Assembly (NCBI GenBank): GCA_000383715.1
Contig: KB911977.1
Location: forward strand, 1 to 34,725
Source: Verrucomicrobia bacterium SCGC AAA164-E04
Lineage (GTDB): Bacteria > Verrucomicrobiota > Verrucomicrobiia > Limisphaerales > AAA164-E04
Reading direction: 5' to 3'
Length of the DNA stretch: 34,725 bases
How positions within the stretch are numbered: the first letter of the stretch is position 1; every line of letters starts with the position of its first letter. A program made the translations under genes and the position numbers. Below are positions 1 to 6,673 of the stretch, piece by piece. Below the pieces are notes generated by a model. It searched no databases, was not told the DNA's origin, and was given only the letters and a program-made list of their open reading frames with translations.

Positions 1-339
1 ACATTTCCGCGTTTTATGACAACGCAAAAAGAGCAACGAACCTGACAAATTTTGATCAATTCAGATTCATAGACAAAAACATGACTCATGTTTGAAGCGA
101 GTCAACCACGTTTCAGGGCAAGGCCAGAGGTCTGATCATTGCTCTCAAGCAAGCAGCCTTTCCTGCGGGACTTGCTCCATGACACTTGCCATGGGAGTTT
201 AGTTTCTGAAAGGCTTACCAAAAGGGGAAGTTTTTTCATAATCATCAAATGGTTCCAAAATCAAAATGCAAATGTGTAAGCCCTTGGGCGATTGCGGTAA
301 CTTTGGGCGGTTTTTGATTGGAATCTCCTGAAGAGAATA
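1..339. other. Gene-free stretch at the left edge
   Basis: No reading frame here has a recognisable product. The stretch lies downstream of the minus-strand operon, and I see no convincing hairpin terminator for that operon. Its only notable content is a 27-base segment at 154-180 that recurs, with three mismatches, at 4561-4587 on the other side of the operon. Confidence 0.5.
154..180 (+). repeat. Short direct repeat, copy 1
   Basis: This 27-base segment, with core CCTGCGGGA and TTGCT, matches 4561-4587 at 24 of 27 positions in the same orientation. The match does not extend on either side. Read in the same frame, both copies give a similar peptide (QPFLRDLLH here, QPSLRELLH in the other), so they may be decayed ends of related coding sequence rather than a recombination site. 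Confidence 0.4.
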
Positions 340-639
340 TCAATTGCGCTTTGATCGATGCTCACTTAATGCTTGTCGGAGTTCGTCGAAGGTGAGGGCT
401 CCATCTGTGTTCGTGTCGGCTGAGTTGAATAAGTTGTCAGGATCGGCGGAGCGTTGAGCGGCTTGGGATTTGGTAAACTCGGTAAGGGAGAGTTCGCCAT
501 CACCGTCGACGTCCAGTGCTTTGAAACGCTTCTTGGCATCGTTCATGGCTTGTTTTCGCTTTGCAAACGGTCGGTTGCTCTGCGGGCTGGCACAGCCAAC
601 AATCATCAACGTGCAAAGTAAGAGTAGTAGTATTTTCAT
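340..639 (-). CDS. EF-hand lipoprotein
   Basis: This is a 99-residue secreted calcium-binding protein. The N-terminus is a lipoprotein signal with a lipobox ending at Cys16 (IVGC), so the mature protein should be lipid-anchored in the envelope. Two canonical EF-hand loops follow: residues 43-54 (DVDGDGELSLTE) and 75-86 (DTNTDGALTFDE). Both have Asp/Asn/Ser at the coordinating positions and a Glu at position 12. The start codon overlaps the stop of the upstream monooxygenase gene as ATGA, which implies translational coupling and makes this the last gene of the operon. Its role is unknown; binding of Ca2+ is inferred from the loops. Small EF-hand proteins commonly accompany sigma/periplasmic sensor cassettes in this phylum as far as I recall. 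Confidence 0.85.
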   Translation of the reverse strand: MKILLLLLCTLMIVGCASPQSNRPFAKRKQAMNDAKKRFKALDVDGDGELSLTEFTKSQAAQRSADPDNLFNSADTNTDGALTFDELRQALSEHRSKRN

Positions 640-2329
640 TCTAGGTTTGAGGTGTTAGGGTCGCTGATGACACGGAAGTAATTCTTCTGCTTTCCGTTGG
701 GCACAATGGGCATTACCGTATAACCGTAGTTTGCGGATGCATGAGCGGTTGGGGAATACGGATTCCAGTCCAGGAGATCGTCTGAGCGTTCGATCTTCCA
801 CGAATCAGAAACCGACTCGTAAATAAGAGAATAAGTTAGATCGCTATTCTGACGTATCTGCAATGAAGGCAACGGTTCGGAGGCTTTAAGATCGAGATGG
901 TTCAGGGAAGTGTTCTCGTCACCCTCGCGGTAGTCGACATAGTTGAATCCCAGAAGATACATTTCGTCTGTGGTCTTGCCTCCCCACCCGCTCGCCTTCG
1001 GGGGCATGCTGGGGTTCATGGGATTATCAACCGTGTTGTCGTAGGTGGCGATGGCATGGATGGTCGAACCTTTGTTAAGTTTGAGGTATTTGGGAAGGGG
1101 GTAGTCTCCCTGCCAATTAAAGTCCCATGAATCGATTTTAAGAAGGTTTTCGCGATTGCCCTCGGGATTGATAGCGTAGATTTCCCAGCTTTTCCCGAGC
1201 AAATGGCAGTGTGGATAGATACTGATGAGGCTGATGTCTTCCTCCACGTTCCAGATGCCGTGGAAGCGGGAGATTTCGTCGGGAGGTAGTTTGAAGAGTG
1301 ACCAGCCTTCGAGCCTGCCGCCGAAGCCTTCTCCTAACCGATCAGCAATATTGCCGCTGTCTCCGGGCCCGCCGGAAACGTTCTGGCCGAATTCTTCGGC
1401 GAGTTCTTGGACAACGTCGAGACGTTCTGATAAGCTAAGCGTTGTAGTGTGTCTTCCTCAACGAGATCGAAGGGCATCATCTGGCGTGTTTTGAGATAGC
1501 GCTCCACAGGCTCATCGGCGAAGAACAGGTTGACGCCGGATTGATCGGAATCCCTCACCGGCCATGGGGCATAGTGGGTTTGCATGAGAATGTCAGCACC
1601 AGCTGGTAGTTTAATGCCCACCCCTTTTGGTAAACGTAGAGGAACCGCGCCAGGTGTGTAGCCGGGGAGCTGAGCTTGGGGACTGATAGGTATGCCAAAT
1701 CCGCCAAAGACTTCGTAACCAACAAGCGGATCACTCGCATCGCTCTCGCGCGCCTGTCCCGTGGTATCGAAAGCAAGCAAGCCGTGATGCAAGATGGCGC
1801 GGTTGCCAGGGCGGAACTCGACGCCAACGAGATCGCGGTCTTCTGTTAGTCCGGTGGGCAACACAAAGACGCGGTATTCATCTGTATTACTCCCCTTGAT
1901 CTTATAGGGTTCGTCGACACGTAAGGTTAGGTCGGGATTGCCGAGGGCGGAACCTTTGGCGAACTTGGGAATGGGTGCTTCCAAAGCAGGGTCGCCCTCC
2001 GGCATCCCGGCTTCGACCCACTGGGCGATGGTTTCGACCTCTTGATCTGTTAACCCGCGCTCACCCAAAAACTTGCTGAACTCGCGATCGGCCATCCATG
2101 GAGGCATGTAGCCTTTGCGCGTGACGCTGAGAATGGTGTAAGCCTCGTCACGTACTTCTTCAAAGTTTGTCAGCGGAAACGGGCCGATTTCGCCAGCGCG
2201 ATGACAAACGGTGCAGTTGTTGTAGATGATGGGCGAGATGTCCGTGGTGTAGGTAACTGCGTCTTGACCCGCAAGGGGGGGCAGACAAATGAAAGACAAT
2301 GTCAGTGCTGTGATAATCTTTTTTTTCAT
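636..2329 (-). pseudogene. Cytochrome c / copper type II monooxygenase-like protein, frameshifted
   Basis: The start chosen is the ATG at 2329, because it begins a clear signal peptide (MKKKIITALTLSFICL) and lies 13 bases after the upstream stop; the longer upstream extension is unlikely. A haem c motif CTVCH (Cys39, Cys42, His43) opens the mature protein. It is followed by the two-half fold of copper type II ascorbate-dependent monooxygenases (PHM/DBH type): a His-His pair (AILHHG) in the first half and an H-x-H motif (YPHCHLLG) in the second. The first half ends at a stop at 1334. The continuation (LSLSERLDVVQELAEEF, then to the stop at 636) is in another frame. The shift must lie between about 1337 and 1457, since each frame is closed outside that interval. 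A C-terminal domain ending in NYFRV resembles a common Verrucomicrobia tail. The intact product would be about 565 residues. The substrate is unknown. A sequencing error, a real mutation or recoding could each explain the shift. Confidence 0.8.
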
Positions 2330-2342
2330 AAACGTGCGTTGG

Positions 2343-2864
2343 TTAGAATTTAGTGAAGGGAATGAAGCAACCGATGGCTTCGGTGCTTTTTGGCTCAACG
2401 GCTTCGCCTTTGGCGAGGGCTTCAAGAACGTCGCGGAGATCGTGCGAAGTCGTGACCCGGCGGCGTTTGCCGAAGTCGGCGTAGGTGTTGTCGATGCGGC
2501 CTCGGTAGAGTGTCTTGCTGTCCCGATCACGGACGACTACTTCCGGGGTCACCTTTGCTCTCAAATGATGCGCTTTGCTTAGACTCGCATCGGGTTCGAT
2601 GGCAAATGGGATCTTAAACTTGGCCTTGAAGGCGGCCACGCTTTGCTTCGTGGCTTTGCTAGAGGAGACGTAACCACGAAAGGCGATGCCTTCCTTCGCG
2701 TAGCGCTCTTGGAGTTGAGAGAGCGTCTTGGTATGATAACGTGCAATGGGGCATTCTTCCTTCAGGAAGACATGCACCGTTGCAATGGGTAGTGGCTTCT
2801 TGTCTCCAACAGCAACCGTGGCGAGAAGCAGAAGGAGTGTGGTGATGATCTTCATGCCTCCCAT
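2343..2864 (-). CDS. Secreted redoxin (thioredoxin-fold) protein
   Basis: This 173-residue protein has a short signal peptide and a thioredoxin/peroxiredoxin-like fold. A single redox Cys lies in ECPIARYH near residue 38, where thioredoxins have CxxC. The C-terminal pattern (YRGRIDNTYADFGKRRR, later TEAIGCFIP) is characteristic of the redoxin domains that accompany, or are fused to, cytochrome/copper-monooxygenase proteins in Planctomycetota and Verrucomicrobiota. It sits 13 bases upstream of exactly such a gene. It may deliver electrons or metal to the neighbour, which is inference. Start: ATG at 2864 or the ATG at 2855 three codons later. GGGAGG sits almost against the second ATG, so the choice is open. 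Confidence 0.8.
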   Translation of the reverse strand: MGGMKIITTLLLLLATVAVGDKKPLPIATVHVFLKEECPIARYHTKTLSQLQERYAKEGIAFRGYVSSSKATKQSVAAFKAKFKIPFAIEPDASLSKAHHLRAKVTPEVVVRDRDSKTLYRGRIDNTYADFGKRRRVTTSHDLRDVLEALAKGEAVEPKSTEAIGCFIPFTKF

Positions 2865-2907
2865 ACCCGCGGGAGTTACAAAGCGTTACTGGGCAATGAA
2901 GATTTCT

Positions 2908-3306
2908 TCAGTGAACCGCCTCATGGCCCTCAAACACCTGCTGCAGCAGTGGCAGGTCATCGCGCACGGCATTGTGGAATTCTATCTGCTGCTCGTCAGT
3001 CAATTCGGCGAGAATGCCCTGACGGGTGTCTGTCAGAATCTTCCAGAGGCGGGGCCGAAATTCCTCGCGAAGACCTTGTCTTTGTTCCCGGAATTCTGTG
3101 AGGATCTGTGCGATCTTTTGGTCTTGTTTGGGCGGCAGGGAGAGTTTGGCGAGGCTCGCATTAAGCCGTTCCGAAAAAATCGATGGCCGTTCGAGTGCTC
3201 TGGCAAGCATATTGCGGTAGGTAATCCTTGTCCCTGTGACACCGGTGATGACGCCAGTCAGGAAGAGTATGACAAAGGCGATAATAAGTTTATGTTTTGT
3301 ATTCAT
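2908..3306 (-). CDS. CnrX/CpxP-like periplasmic sensor protein
   Basis: This is a 132-residue protein with one N-terminal membrane segment (about residues 8-26) and a mostly helical, charged periplasmic part. The segments LPPKQDQKIAQILTEF and LTDEQQIEFHNAV are the LTxxQ-type helices of the Spy/CpxP/CnrX superfamily (periplasmic heavy-metal sensor). In CnrX-type systems this protein binds metal in the periplasm and releases the anti-sigma factor. Its ATG overlaps the stop of the upstream membrane protein (ATGA at 3303-3306), so the two are probably made together. Histidines occur near the C-terminus (FHNAV, GHEAVH), but a metal site cannot be assigned from sequence alone. Confidence 0.7.
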   Translation of the reverse strand: MNTKHKLIIAFVILFLTGVITGVTGTRITYRNMLARALERPSIFSERLNASLAKLSLPPKQDQKIAQILTEFREQRQGLREEFRPRLWKILTDTRQGILAELTDEQQIEFHNAVRDDLPLLQQVFEGHEAVH

Positions 3307-3605
3307 GGTGTGATGACAGTATTGAATTCAGAATTCCAAGCGCTGGCCAACTCTTCCGTGCCTGCTGTAAGGCTGGGGAAACCACTGGTATACATGATTA
3401 CCTCCGAGCTTAGAAAGGCCGCAACGACAAAGGTCGCAGCCCAAGCCAGTTTCGGGAGGAGGAAATCAATCGTGATCACATTGTTAGCCGAAGCCGGCGC
3501 GGTCAGCGACATGACTTGATCGGCAAAGTTCTCCGGAGGCGCGACAGCGGGCGCTTCACGAGCCGTGCGGAAGAGTTTCTCAAGTTTAGGTTCGTTGTCT
3601 TTCAT
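3303..3605 (-). CDS. Small one-helix membrane protein, probable anti-sigma factor
   Basis: This 100-residue protein has a soluble charged N-terminus (about 1-50), one hydrophobic segment around residues 50-70 (LAWAATFVVAAFLSSEVI) and a short C-terminal tail. I recognise no domain by sequence. The assignment rests on context: it overlaps the sigma gene upstream (ATGA at 3602-3605) and the CnrX-like gene downstream (ATGA at 3303-3306). It also has the topology of CnrY, a small protein whose cytoplasmic N-terminus binds the sigma factor. No zinc-binding anti-sigma motif (HxxxCxxC) is present. Confidence 0.6.
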   Translation of the reverse strand: MKDNEPKLEKLFRTAREAPAVAPPENFADQVMSLTAPASANNVITIDFLLPKLAWAATFVVAAFLSSEVIMYTSGFPSLTAGTEELASAWNSEFNTVITP

Positions 3606-4177
3606 GGGGATTCTTGAAGACGAATCAGGTTATCGGTAAGTTTTTTTTTGGCGCGATGGAGGGTGACGCGAATGGTTCCTGCCGCTTTGCCAGTGAGTTG
3701 ACCGATCTCTGGCGACGTGCGTCCTTCGATCTCAGCCATGGTTAAAATGACTTGTTCATCCGGGGTGAGGTCCACCATGCAGCGATTCAATATTTCCCGC
3801 GCTTCCATGGCCTCGAGCGGGGCAGAGTTATCCTCCTGTTGAAGCCATTCAAGAGCGCCTTCACCGAGTTGGGAAAACGGCACCTGGTCGCGAAAGCGTT
3901 TCTCGGCACGCACATGATTGAGTGCCACGTTCGTCGCCATGCGGGACAACCAGTTTTCAAAAGGTGCTTTCAAAGGGTCGAATTTCTCCAGTTGCCGCCA
4001 AGCTTTGACAAAGACGTCCTGCGCCATGTTCTCCACACGACCGCGGTCACGCTCGTAGCGTGAAAGGATGGCAAAGACGCGTTCTTGTTATCGCTCGACC
4101 AACTCGCGGAATCGCTCAGGGCGACCCGCCAGGATCGAACGCACGCAGGCGGCGTCATCCTCAGCTATAGCGGACAC
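3602..4177 (-). pseudogene. ECF sigma factor with in-frame stop codon
   Basis: The frame from a GTG at 4177 would encode a 191-residue ECF sigma factor. Region 2 (ENMAQDVFVKAWRQLEKF) and region 4 with a helix-turn-helix (LTPDEQVILTMAEIEGRTSPEIG, then GTIRVTLHRAKKKL) are both present. Codon 30 is TAA (4088-4090), giving VER-stop-QERVF, at a point where this family usually has an aromatic residue. One base change from TAT or TAC would produce it. A shorter product from the GTG at 4036 would lack most of region 2.1 and is unlikely to be fully functional. The gene heads the minus-strand operon, so its loss would affect autoregulation of the whole set. A sequencing error remains possible. Confidence 0.8.
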
Positions 4178-4614
4178 ATTTATACTCTCTATACAAGGGA
4201 GGCTTCTGAAGCGTTACAATGAATCTTTGCTGGCTATCGCCTATCTTTATTTTTGAAATCCCTTTTACGGTAGGAACCGTTTGAGAGTCAATCAAGCGGT
4301 TCTCAGTCTGTCCTTTTGATACAAAGGCATCATCGTGGAGCACGAGCACTCCGGCTGCAGGTTTTTCGAGGAGGAGAATGCAGGGATCGAATCTGCAACT
4401 TTCGAGTGGACGCACCCCAGAGTCACGGCGTCAAATAGAACATTTCTCAGTGACTTCGTTCATGGAATACCCAGCACGGCTGAGGGTAATCTTCTGCTTG
4501 TGCGTGCTTGCCTCCTTGTTTCCTCAAGGAGGCAAACCGCTTAATGCTTCCGAGGAAAGTCAGCCTTCCCTGCGGGAGTTGCTTCATTAAATTTGAAATA
4601 ACGATGCCTGATGC
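4178..4614. other. Intergenic stretch between sigma-factor remnant and esterase
   Basis: This region should hold the promoter of the minus-strand operon, but I cannot point to defined -35/-10 elements. A minus-strand frame at 4161-4415 reads like coding sequence in places (KPAAGVLVLHDDAF and DSQTVPTVKGISKI) but has no ATG and no family I know, so it may be a gene remnant. The segment around 4378-4400 resembles a tRNA T-arm in reverse complement, without the rest of a tRNA. A copy of the short direct repeat lies at 4561-4587. Confidence 0.4.
4561..4587 (+). repeat. Short direct repeat, copy 2
   Basis: This is the second copy of the 27-base segment at 154-180, with 24 of 27 positions identical and the same orientation. 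The two copies bracket the sigma/cytochrome operon. Confidence 0.4.
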
Positions 4615-5856
4615 TTATTTTCCTTTGAAATGATGATCTGCAAATTTCATAAATTGTTCCCAATCATAAGGATCGATGGAGTGTCCGCCTTCTCTGATAT
4701 GGAAGCCGACATCGGAAGTCAGGATGGGCTTTCTGATTTCTGGTAAATCGGGTGATGTCAGGCCTTTTTTGCCGAGAAATTCATAAACCTCACTTGCATG
4801 GTAAGCGGATAAATATTCTCCCCGCGGATCGGCCCATGTGTCCTCGGTTGAGCTGTGGACATACACCGGTCTTGGGGCGATGCATGCAAGGAGCATGTGT
4901 TGGTCAATGGGGAGATCATCCTCCTGCTCTACAAATTTCCAGGCATTGCGGCACAGCCAGTATGGAAATCGCGTCACCATTTTCTTCAGGGTTTCACCGG
5001 ATTTCCGTCTCCAGAGGGCGGCGCCTGCGCAACCTGATTGAGCTGAAATGGCCAGAGCGAATCGATCATCCTGTGCTGCGGTCCAAAGAGTTGCCTTTCC
5101 CATTTTTGAATGGCCCATGATGGCAATGCGTGTATGATCAATATCGGCATCTGACTCCAGATAGTCCATACCCCGACTGGCTCCATAAGCGCATGCTGAC
5201 AACACTCCCCACTCGTGAGCCTTTGGGAAGCTTTGCCCCTCGGGATAAAAAAGTTTGTGGATGCCCTTGAGGAATTCAACCTCATTGTGCCTCAGGAGAT
5301 CCTGCTGATAAACCGCACAGAACCCATACCCTCTGTCGAAGAATGCTCCAAGTGGCCAACCGTTCTTCAAGAATCCGGGGCGCGTTTCAGATGCGTCAAA
5401 ATCATTTGATTGAGTATTATTGAAGCTGTGTTTCAAAAATGCCGGAACAGGTTTGTCGGCATTGTTAGGAACAAAAACGAGAAAATGCATCGAAACCCGG
5501 CCCTTTTCGTTTTCCAATATGATTTTGACATCTTTTCGGGTGGCTTTTCCGTCCATGAAATCGGGGTCTTCTTTGACCACTTCAAATCGGACATCGACAG
5601 GTTGAGCCGGTTTTGGAATGCGTCCGTAAATCAGGTTGCTGTAAAGCGAAAGGATTTCGGGTCTGCGAATGGAAAACCACTCCTCGGGCGTTTTGATCGG
5701 CTTGCCTCCTGAGGAAACAAGCAGTGGCGGAAGGTCGTATTCCGGAAGTCTGTTTTCCTCATAATTGACATCCTGGTCATACTCCTTGGCCTCGCGGGCA
5801 CTCAGCAGTGTCGGGACAAGGAGAGTGATCAATAATAAATATACAACGCGGTTCAT
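4615..5856 (-). CDS. Secreted CE15-like glucuronoyl/carbohydrate esterase
   Basis: This 413-residue alpha/beta-hydrolase has a signal peptide (residues 1-20, ending LLSA). The nucleophile motif GHSKMGK (248-254, Ser250) has the GxSxxGK form of carbohydrate esterase family 15, as do the downstream AQDDRFALAISAQSGCAG and the catalytic-His region GGHSIDPYDW (His392). Known bacterial CE15 enzymes cleave esters of glucuronic acid or related groups in plant or algal polysaccharides; the exact ester here is unknown. The length fits the family. The gene is transcribed away from the sigma/FecR pair starting at 6129, so the 272-base spacer is a shared divergent control region. Co-regulation by that sigma factor is possible but not shown. 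Confidence 0.85.
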   Translation of the reverse strand: MNRVVYLLLITLLVPTLLSAREAKEYDQDVNYEENRLPEYDLPPLLVSSGGKPIKTPEEWFSIRRPEILSLYSNLIYGRIPKPAQPVDVRFEVVKEDPDFMDGKATRKDVKIILENEKGRVSMHFLVFVPNNADKPVPAFLKHSFNNTQSNDFDASETRPGFLKNGWPLGAFFDRGYGFCAVYQQDLLRHNEVEFLKGIHKLFYPEGQSFPKAHEWGVLSACAYGASRGMDYLESDADIDHTRIAIMGHSKMGKATLWTAAQDDRFALAISAQSGCAGAALWRRKSGETLKKMVTRFPYWLCRNAWKFVEQEDDLPIDQHMLLACIAPRPVYVHSSTEDTWADPRGEYLSAYHASEVYEFLGKKGLTSPDLPEIRKPILTSDVGFHIREGGHSIDPYDWEQFMKFADHHFKGK

Positions 5857-6128
5857 GGTTTGATGTTTTCCTGTATTACCTTACGCAGGGCAAGTTGAAA
5901 GTGAACGCATCGCTCCGGTAATCCTTGAGTGATGGACTCAATACCCGCAGTGGATTGTAGATATTTCGCTCATCAGGTCAGGATTTTTCCCTTGAACGCG
6001 TTTATACTTAGTGTCAGAAAACACAGATAAAAATCAATCCGATACCTTTTCTTTTGTTCTGAATATTTTGATCGATCCCATTTCACTCGAGGGAATGGGC
6101 AAACCCACTCTCATGCCGTTGTTCATTG
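5857..6128. promoter_or_regulatory. Divergent control region, esterase / ECF sigma factor
   Basis: This 272-base AT-rich spacer separates divergently transcribed genes and must contain both promoters. No clear operator palindrome or consensus promoter pair stands out, so I mark the region rather than a site. Confidence 0.4.
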
Positions 6129-6659
6129 ATGAAGCTAGATGAATCGCAAATACTGAAGGTGTTAATGGAGTGGCGGAATCGCATTTCCGCTGCGACATGG
6201 TTGGTTGTGAAGGATGCTCATGCGGTAGAGGACATCTTTCAAAATGTAGCCATCAAAGCCATCACCCGGAATGTTGAATTCAAAGCTGAGGCTGCTTTGG
6301 TCTCTTGGGCATTCATTACTGCAAGAAGAGAGGGAATTGACTGGATCAGGCGACAGCAAAGGGTCTCCACGGGGTTGAGCGAGGACCTAATGAAAGTTCT
6401 GGAAATGGAATGGGTTGCTCATTCCGATAAGACATCTTCCGGTGCGCGTGTGGAGGCACTCTCCAGCTGCCTTGATAGAATACCTGACAAATCAAGAAGT
6501 CTATTGAAGCTAAGATACTTTGACGGATATAATTGCATCGAAATTGCTGAAAAGATAGGTATTGAATTGAATACCGTCTATAAACGGTTATCGCGCTTGC
6601 ATCAGGGATTACGAGTCTGCATTGAGCAGAAAACCCGAACGGACTCAGGCCATCTCTGA
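6129..6659 (+). CDS. ECF-family RNA polymerase sigma factor
   Basis: This 176-residue sigma-70 family protein is trimmed to region 2 and region 4. Region 2 contains VEDIFQNVAIKAI followed by the ARREGIDWIRRQQR helix. Region 4 contains a helix-turn-helix (LKLRYFDGYNCIEIAEKIGI, NTVYKRLSRLHQGL). The ATG at 6129 is preferred to the TTG immediately upstream. It is followed after 14 bases by a FecR-like gene, the usual arrangement of a sigma factor with its membrane regulator. It belongs to the Planctomycetota/Verrucomicrobiota-type ECF groups by general resemblance; its target promoters are unknown. Confidence 0.9.
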   Translation: MKLDESQILKVLMEWRNRISAATWLVVKDAHAVEDIFQNVAIKAITRNVEFKAEAALVSWAFITARREGIDWIRRQQRVSTGLSEDLMKVLEMEWVAHSDKTSSGARVEALSSCLDRIPDKSRSLLKLRYFDGYNCIEIAEKIGIELNTVYKRLSRLHQGLRVCIEQKTRTDSGHL

Positions 6660-6673
6660 TATATTGGAAATCA

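Noticed and set aside
2330..2530. 67-residue N-terminal extension of the cytochrome/monooxygenase gene
   Set aside because: The extension overlaps the redoxin gene, is low-complexity Ser/Thr/Pro/Ala text, and precedes a clear signal peptide that must be N-terminal.
4036..4177. Start of the sigma factor at GTG 4036 as an intact shorter gene
   Set aside because: The upstream frame continues with clear sigma region 2 text (VRSILAGRPERFRELVER), so the short version is a product of the internal TAA rather than the original gene.
4161..4415. 84-codon minus-strand frame upstream of the sigma remnant
   Set aside because: It lacks an ATG (the first start is GTG), overlaps the sigma gene start, and matches no family I know. 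It is kept only as a note in the intergenic entry.
4378..4420. tRNA-like T-arm in reverse complement (loop TTCGATC with GCAG/CTGC pairing)
   Set aside because: The closing pair next to the loop is A-C, no acceptor partner is found upstream, and no anticodon or D arm can be drawn. A tmRNA was also considered; no tag peptide or 5' partner is present.
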